From assembly GCA_029531795.1 (NCBI GenBank), contig JAPEIS010000001.1, positions 7,316,001-7,380,000 on the forward strand: DNA of 64,000 bases. The letters are read 5' to 3'. Positions within the stretch are counted from its first letter, which is position 1; each line of letters begins with the position of its first letter. This document shows, one piece after another, positions 58,494-64,000 of this stretch. The notes beneath the pieces are model-generated. The model was given only the letters and a program-made list of their open reading frames with translations, was not told the DNA's origin and made no database searches. The translations under genes were made by a program, and so were the position numbers. The DNA is from Sclerotinia nivalis (lineage: Eukaryota; Ascomycota; Leotiomycetes; Helotiales; Sclerotiniaceae).

Positions 58494-61400
58494 ATGACGT
58501 TACGGAGTAAGTCAGCTTTCATTTACAATCCTTTACCTCACAACTTTGAGTCTTCTTCAAAAATTACTCCCACTCCAAACCTTTTCGATTTTCTACCGGA
58601 GGAATCAGAGAAGGAGCTAGAAGCAGAAGCAGAAGCTATTGCGGAAGTACCTGAACTAGAAGAATTCAAGATGAGCTCTAGTCCCAAAAAAAGGTCGAGA
58701 TCCGTCTCCCGCTTGCACCGCATTTCGGCATATCTCCCAAATCTTTTTGTAGACACAGATTCTAAATCCACTAAAGAAAAGATTCCACCCGTACCTCAGA
58801 TTCCCAACATTCCTGTTCGACAACCATCATCTCCTGTAGTTTCCGCAGATATCCCTCCCGTTCCCGCGATCCCTCCTACGCCCAACAGTGCTCCCCCAGC
58901 ACCACCAGCATCACCGACTCAACAAGCGCCGAATAAATTACAAAAGGAACAACCTCAGAACAACAACCCATCGCCATCCAATGCCTCATCATCGCCAGAT
59001 GTAGCCGAACCACCTGTCAATCAAGTCCCAGAACGAAGAGGCAGACATGGTTCGATTTCGAAGGTGAACTCCCTTGCACCTCCATCTTCCTTTTCGGCAG
59101 TTGGTGGCAATGGAAATAGATCGGTTTCGTCTCCTATATCTGGTCGTCCAACTTCATACATTTCCGATGGCGAGAATAGTGCAAAAGTAACCAAACGGAG
59201 GAGTTTTTTCCCTGGAAAGACGAAGTCGAGACATTCATCATCACATTCCGGTACGGATGGTAGATCGCCTGCTTGGGTTATCGCAGGGGATCAAAAAATT
59301 GATTACAATATTTCACTTGTTACCAGTGGTGAGAAGGTAGTGATCCTATCGGTGGACTCCTCAAAGAAACATCGTAGCTGACAGATTATAGGTACCAGAA
59401 TTATGGGAGGAATATTGCGATACATTTGTACACGTTTTTCCAGAACCATTCAGTCATGGTCCATCTTTCAAAGTTCCTTCCTTGATCTTATCATCATCTG
59501 GACCTCTTCACGAACTTTTAACCAACAGTATTGCCAAGCGCAGGTCGACGAGCCTCGGCTCTACCGGTAGAAAAAGTCCAGACGCATCAACACAGACCGG
59601 TACACCTCCGGAAACTCCTGTTGATGGACCAGCTGCATCTGAGGCATCTTCGGATTACATGAACCCATTACCCGAAGACAATGGAGAAATTCATCTCTAT
59701 TTCCCAACAGATCTGTCAACTGATGATCCTACTAAACTTTCTCCTGAGGATATTCAAAACCTGGCCGACGTTCGAAATTTCTTTGCATTTATGACGGGTC
59801 AACCACTTGTTGCGACCAAGACGTGCCCTACTATCTATCATATATTCTTGACCATATCCTCAATTTTACAAAAATTTGAATTTACCAACTTTGATGGATC
59901 AACTTATGGGGAGGCAGCAGCAGCTAGCTTTGCATTCTTCCTGGACGAATATCGTTTAGCTGATGTTAGACAAAGTCGAGAGAAGAACATCGAGGCGCTT
60001 GTGTTAGGAGAGCGCATGAGATCTACAGAATTATATCACGAGGCATTCGTACACGCGGCTGGTAAATGGCACTCGATCAAGGATCTTAAATCAAACCTTT
60101 TCAATGAAATCTCAACAAACACACGCGATCGATTGGAACGAGCATCCTTGGAACTTTCTCAGCGACAAAAACGCGCCGAGGAACGTTTGGCGGAATTTGA
60201 GTATCCTGCTTTATTTTCCGGTGCGGCATCATCAAAAACCAGCGCGGAATCTAAATTTGTTCGATTCCAAAATTGGAAGGCGAATTATCTTGGCATGAGG
60301 AGACACATGTTATCATACTACAAAATTGTGCATGGTCAATGGCCACCAAAGCAAAGGACGAAGAATCAGTCTGTTGAAGGAGGTCTTAGTCGTCAAGTAC
60401 TCAAGCAGCTTTATACAGATATGTGTAATCTTTACGACTTTTTGGCTGATCGCGATACCATCACAACTCGATCCATGGACTCGGATGACCAAGATGCGGC
60501 GCATGCTAATCCAGTTCATTTAGCGGCACGCAAAGTGTTGGCTGAATTTGATAGATCTTCACCACCAGTTCTACCACCCATCCCATTTGATGTACCTAAA
60601 GTCCCAACTATGGCATCTATTGAACCTGGCTATCCTCTTTTGTCGCCTAAAGATCAACATAAAGCATCAACCCGGAAACTCAAGGAATATGAACTGCTCC
60701 TCATCTTGGCTAAAAGCCATAATCTTAATGCTGACAATAAAACTCCATTTTTGGAGATGTACAAAGCGTTCGAGGAAAAAGAATCGAAGGGCAAGAACGT
60801 TCAAGAATTGGCTGACCAAAGATATGGACATTGGTTGTTCCTCTATGCAGTTGTCCAATCACTTCCCATGCTCGTTGTAGATGTGGACAATTTACGATAC
60901 ACTGAAGGAGTGGATTATTTCTTATGTCAACCGCCACTAGGTAACTTACCTTGGATGGAAGATGCGTCTGGAGTGAAAATGGCATGGTATGGAGTTCAAG
61001 GCGGTCACGGAGTAGTCAGTTTGCCTAGTGACGTCGTCAACTATGGTACAGAAGGTGTCTATCGCAGGTCACATTGTTGGACTATCGCTCAAAAATGGAT
61101 CAACAATGCCGAAGCCAATGACCTCTCCCAGCCATTTTCATCAGAGGATCAAGAAGAAGGTCCACTGTCACCGCTAGCGCCGCCTCCTGGATTTGGTGGA
61201 AGTTCCGGCCGACCAAATAGTCGAGATCGTGATAATTCTTCTCGAAGATCCAGTGTTGCGAGTAATGGTATGCTTGGAGTTGATAATCGTAGCAACAGCA
61301 GACAATCCCAGAGGAACAGCGTCATGTTGGGCTTGGAAATGTTACCAATTCCAGGTAACATGGAACCTGGATTCAGATCCGACTCAGCTGGTGGACGTGA

Positions 61401-61593
61401 ATCACCGGTAAGCGTCATGGGAAGAAGAGGCGTATCTCCATATGGTCGCAACAGTGTGGCAAGTCGAAACAGCGTCATCAGTCTCCATGCAGATGGTCGA
61501 CCCGCATCCTCAGCTGGAAGAAAGGAATCAACTTTCGATGATATTCTTGGTACATCAGGTTTGGGACAGAAAGACAAGGGAAAGAAAATTTGA
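58494..61593 (+). CDS. Large conserved fungal protein of unknown function (DUF8004-like)
   Basis: Two exons, 58494-59336 and 59392-61593, with a 55-nt intron, encode 1014 residues. The first 250 residues are disordered and rich in Pro, Ser and Glu (ELEAEAEAIAEVPELEEF, then many PPVP repeats). The globular part starts near SPAWVIAGDQKIDYNISLV and crosses the splice as GEK/VPELWEEYCDTF. Conserved blocks include YFPTDLSTDD, FFAFMTGQPLVATK, WPPKQRTKN and CQPPLGNLPWMEDASGVKM. This arrangement matches a filamentous-fungal family I recall as DUF8004; the name is uncertain. The C-terminal 230 residues are again disordered, with short repeated RNSV elements (RNSVML, RNSVAS, RNSVIS) that could be phosphorylation sites for a basic-directed kinase (inference). 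Localisation is unknown. Confidence 0.85.
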
Positions 61594-64000
61594 TGAGAAT
61601 GGATTGGGGATTTTTTTTTATGTTTGCACGAGGGATGGAGTTCGAAAATTATAATAAAGTTAAAGGCATATAAGTGTTTATGCCAGGGCTGGTTAATTTA
61701 GGATACCAAAAACTTGAATGATAGGTATGCAGTATAGCGGCCAAGCGAGCATATCCTGTAGGGACATTTAATGGCGTTTTGAACTTTTCTTCGTCATATC
61801 AGTGGGGCACGCATGGGGCGGGAGGGGAAGTAGGGGTAAGATGACCAACGGTTGGTCATGTTTTAGTTAATCTGCTGTCGACTGGTGCAGTTGCAGGATG
61901 AATGTAATTTAGAGATATTGAGTCGAGGTAGCTGTGAGGCTGTGAGGAGAGAAAGAAGCAGTGGGAAGATAATAGTGAAGCTACCATGTTTTGAACCAGT
62001 ACAGTCCATCCATTACAAGGCACTGGCAGTCTGGCCGGTGGCAAATGTCAAGCATTCATGTATGTAATAACATGAGGGGCGCATTACATCCTTCCGTTAC
62101 ATTTTCTGCCGCCTCACTATCCACCTAAGAGTTTTAATAAACTATTTTCGAAATTTTCCACCCAGCTGAAGAATAATTCTTGATTTTTTGCATATTTTTT
62201 CAAGCTATGTAACTGCATGTAGCATGATGATTTGTCCTGGCTGCCAGGCTTTGACAGGCGAAGCCGAGTCTACGGAGGTTATATATGTGAAGTGGCGTAT
62301 GATAAGTCGTAAGATTTCCCGTCGACACGGCTTGGCGTGCATGGCGCGCATAGCGGGCGGGGAGCACAACCGGGTAATCACGCGAGGGGCAGGGGTCGAC
62401 GGTTGGGGGGCTAAACGCACCAATGTGGTCAGGAGGTTTGGTTGTGTTGCGGCTGGTTTTTAAGCTTATTTTTTTTTATTGGGGCTGGGGTTTGGATCTT
62501 GCATTTTGGACTTTGAAGGATTGGGGTGTTGGATTGGGGTGTTGGATTGGGTTGTTGGATTGGGTTGTTGAATTGGGTTGTTGGATTGGTTTGTTGGATT
62601 TGTTTGTTGGTGGGGATTTTTTGTTGGGAGATCCGTATACTTGTTGGTTGCAATGGGTGGTTATGCTGGTTATTCTGGGTTTGGTTTTCAATATTGGGGA
62701 TATTTATTAGATGCACTGATTAGGGGTTTGTTGTGCAAGTGGTACTAAGGGATTTTGTAGTAATGGATTTTGCCATGGTCGAGAGAGGAAATCCGGGAGG
62801 GTAAGGATGCCCAGAGGGGGAGATATTGAGTTGATCGTTTAATACATATGGGATTTACGTAATGGATTTTAATATCGATAAGTTGATTTGCCGGGGAAGT
62901 AAATTCTTCATTGTCTATTTTTATCCATTTCTCACCGTCTTGGGATGAGTACGGTAATCTTCTGCGGTTACATTTTCCAATTGGTTGTTAAATAAGATAA
63001 AATGCCTATTTGGAGGTGATCAAAAGATGCATGGTATAGGAGAAAAACATCAGCCTCTGACGTAGGGGGGAATAAGGCAGGTTTGACTCTGGAGCTCTTT
63101 TTAGGATGGGTAAGATGCATAGACGAGAATTTTAATGGCGTTCATGTCAGCTACATATGAGGCGGCTTCTGGTTGAGAAATAGTTACCCGGTTAACTGGG
63201 AGCTTGGGATCGTCTGAAGTTTATGAAATGATTGGATGATTCGATGTGGAACATAGGCAATAATATCTGTCTGCCACCGCATGAAGTAAACCTATTCAAG
63301 CGTTGACGATTCGGATTCAAGATTCTTCAAGGACAAAAGGTCTAGAACGAGCTCATGCAGCTCGTTTGACATGGGAGTCTTGGTCTTATGTTTGACAGCT
63401 CAGCTGCAGAATTTCAAGCGTCGATTTTGCGGGTCCCCATGGGGAAAAACATGGTAAAATATGGTAAATGATGGGGTTTGGGAATATGCTGCAGTAATGC
63501 GTGGAGGTGGATCTACGCTACTGTACCTGCCGTGGCGATTATTCAGAGGATATTTTGGAAATTGTCCGCTTTGTGGTAAAGCTGGTGTTGTGATTTAGTT
63601 GTCAGGCCATTTTTCTTACTTGTTTTTTTTTTGGTTTGTATGCACTTCGTCTCGCTTGTCTTTTGCATGCATATTGGATAGCATACGATTTCGTATCAGA
63701 ATAGCATGTTAAGATTACGGTTCTTGTAGAATAGGAGAGAAAGAGGAGCTAGTTCGGTTTAGTAGCAGTGGAGCTCCTCAATTTGTAGATCTTTCCCTTC
63801 TGAGGTTTCAAAAGTACAGTCTGAATATCCTCAATTTAAGCTTTATGCTTCCCGTGATTCTCGGTGAGAGTTTATTGACTCCATTGTGACTAAAATGGAG
63901 AATATTGGCGAATGCCAAGGGATGTACACTGGCTTGACGATCAATATCTTCACAGAAGTAGTTGGCTAAAACAAGAAATTGGAAGATATGCAAAGAATGC
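61594..64000. other. Gene-poor right end of the window
   Basis: 3' UTR of the preceding gene, then sequence without a supportable gene. It includes the 13-nt minisatellite at 62518-62608. ORFs at 62188-62463 and 62423-62710 come from composition and repeat. Confidence 0.5.
62518..62608. repeat. 13-nt minisatellite, 7 copies
   Basis: Seven 13-nt units beginning GGATTGGGGTGTT and drifting rightward to GGATTTGTTTGTT, by G-to-T or G-to-A changes only. The gradient of change along the array suggests growth from the left. Confidence 0.93.

Noticed and set aside
62423..62716. 95-codon ORFs on both strands
   Set aside because: They are open only because the 13-nt repeat and the T-rich composition lack stops.

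Overview
The window reads as nuclear DNA of a filamentous ascomycete, most likely a leotiomycete of the Botrytis/Sclerotinia type. This taxon is inferred and no search was run. The signs are short GT-AG introns (about 46-170 nt in most genes), branch sites of the CTAAC/CTGAC type, fungus-only families (FunK1 kinase, Zn2Cys6 factor, Pil1/Lsp1, FlbE-like, AA9), a lone dispersed 5S rRNA gene, and an AT-rich, stop-ridden LINE tail of the kind left by RIP. Most ORFs are single exons of spliced genes, so exon borders are given in each entry; they were worked out by hand from splice signals and phase.

Layout. 1-0.66 kb: decayed non-LTR retrotransposon 3' end. 3.1-4.0 kb: phosphotransferase-like (APH fold) gene. 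6.0-7.9 kb (-): ERG5, sterol C-22 desaturase, five exons, with a 19-nt homopolymer in intron 1. 10.06 kb (+): 5S rRNA. 11.6-12.5 kb (-): three-exon orphan. 13.5-16.9 kb: compact housekeeping block with an FlbE-like regulator (+), SNU23 (-) and DPH5 (+). 17.1-24.7 kb (-): a local family of zinc-finger/coiled-coil proteins, with one decayed and two long copies. 27.0-31.9 kb: Zn2Cys6 factor (-) and MFS monocarboxylate-type porter (+) sharing one promoter. 33.0-34.0 kb: secreted AA9 LPMO with a 9-nt exon. 35.2-37.8 kb (-): FunK1-type kinase with a GC-AG intron. 42.0 kb: small His-rich protein. 43.5-44.8 kb: eisosome Pil1/Lsp1, whose ATG is split by an intron. 47.2-48.4 and 50.9-52.3 kb (-): two paralogous BTB proteins. 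53.1-55.0 kb (-): Dal5-type anion:cation symporter. 58.5-61.6 kb: 1014-residue conserved fungal protein. Long gene-poor stretches lie between.

The most interesting unlabelled structure is a pair of inverted SINE-like insertions (about 39.22-39.55 and 45.56-45.78 kb). They share a 44-nt and a 24-nt identical block, both end in an (AATC)n tail, each is flanked by its own 13-14 nt direct repeat, and both keep a hairpin with a compensatory base-pair change. The second is the zinc-finger/coiled-coil cluster, which shows duplication and active decay.
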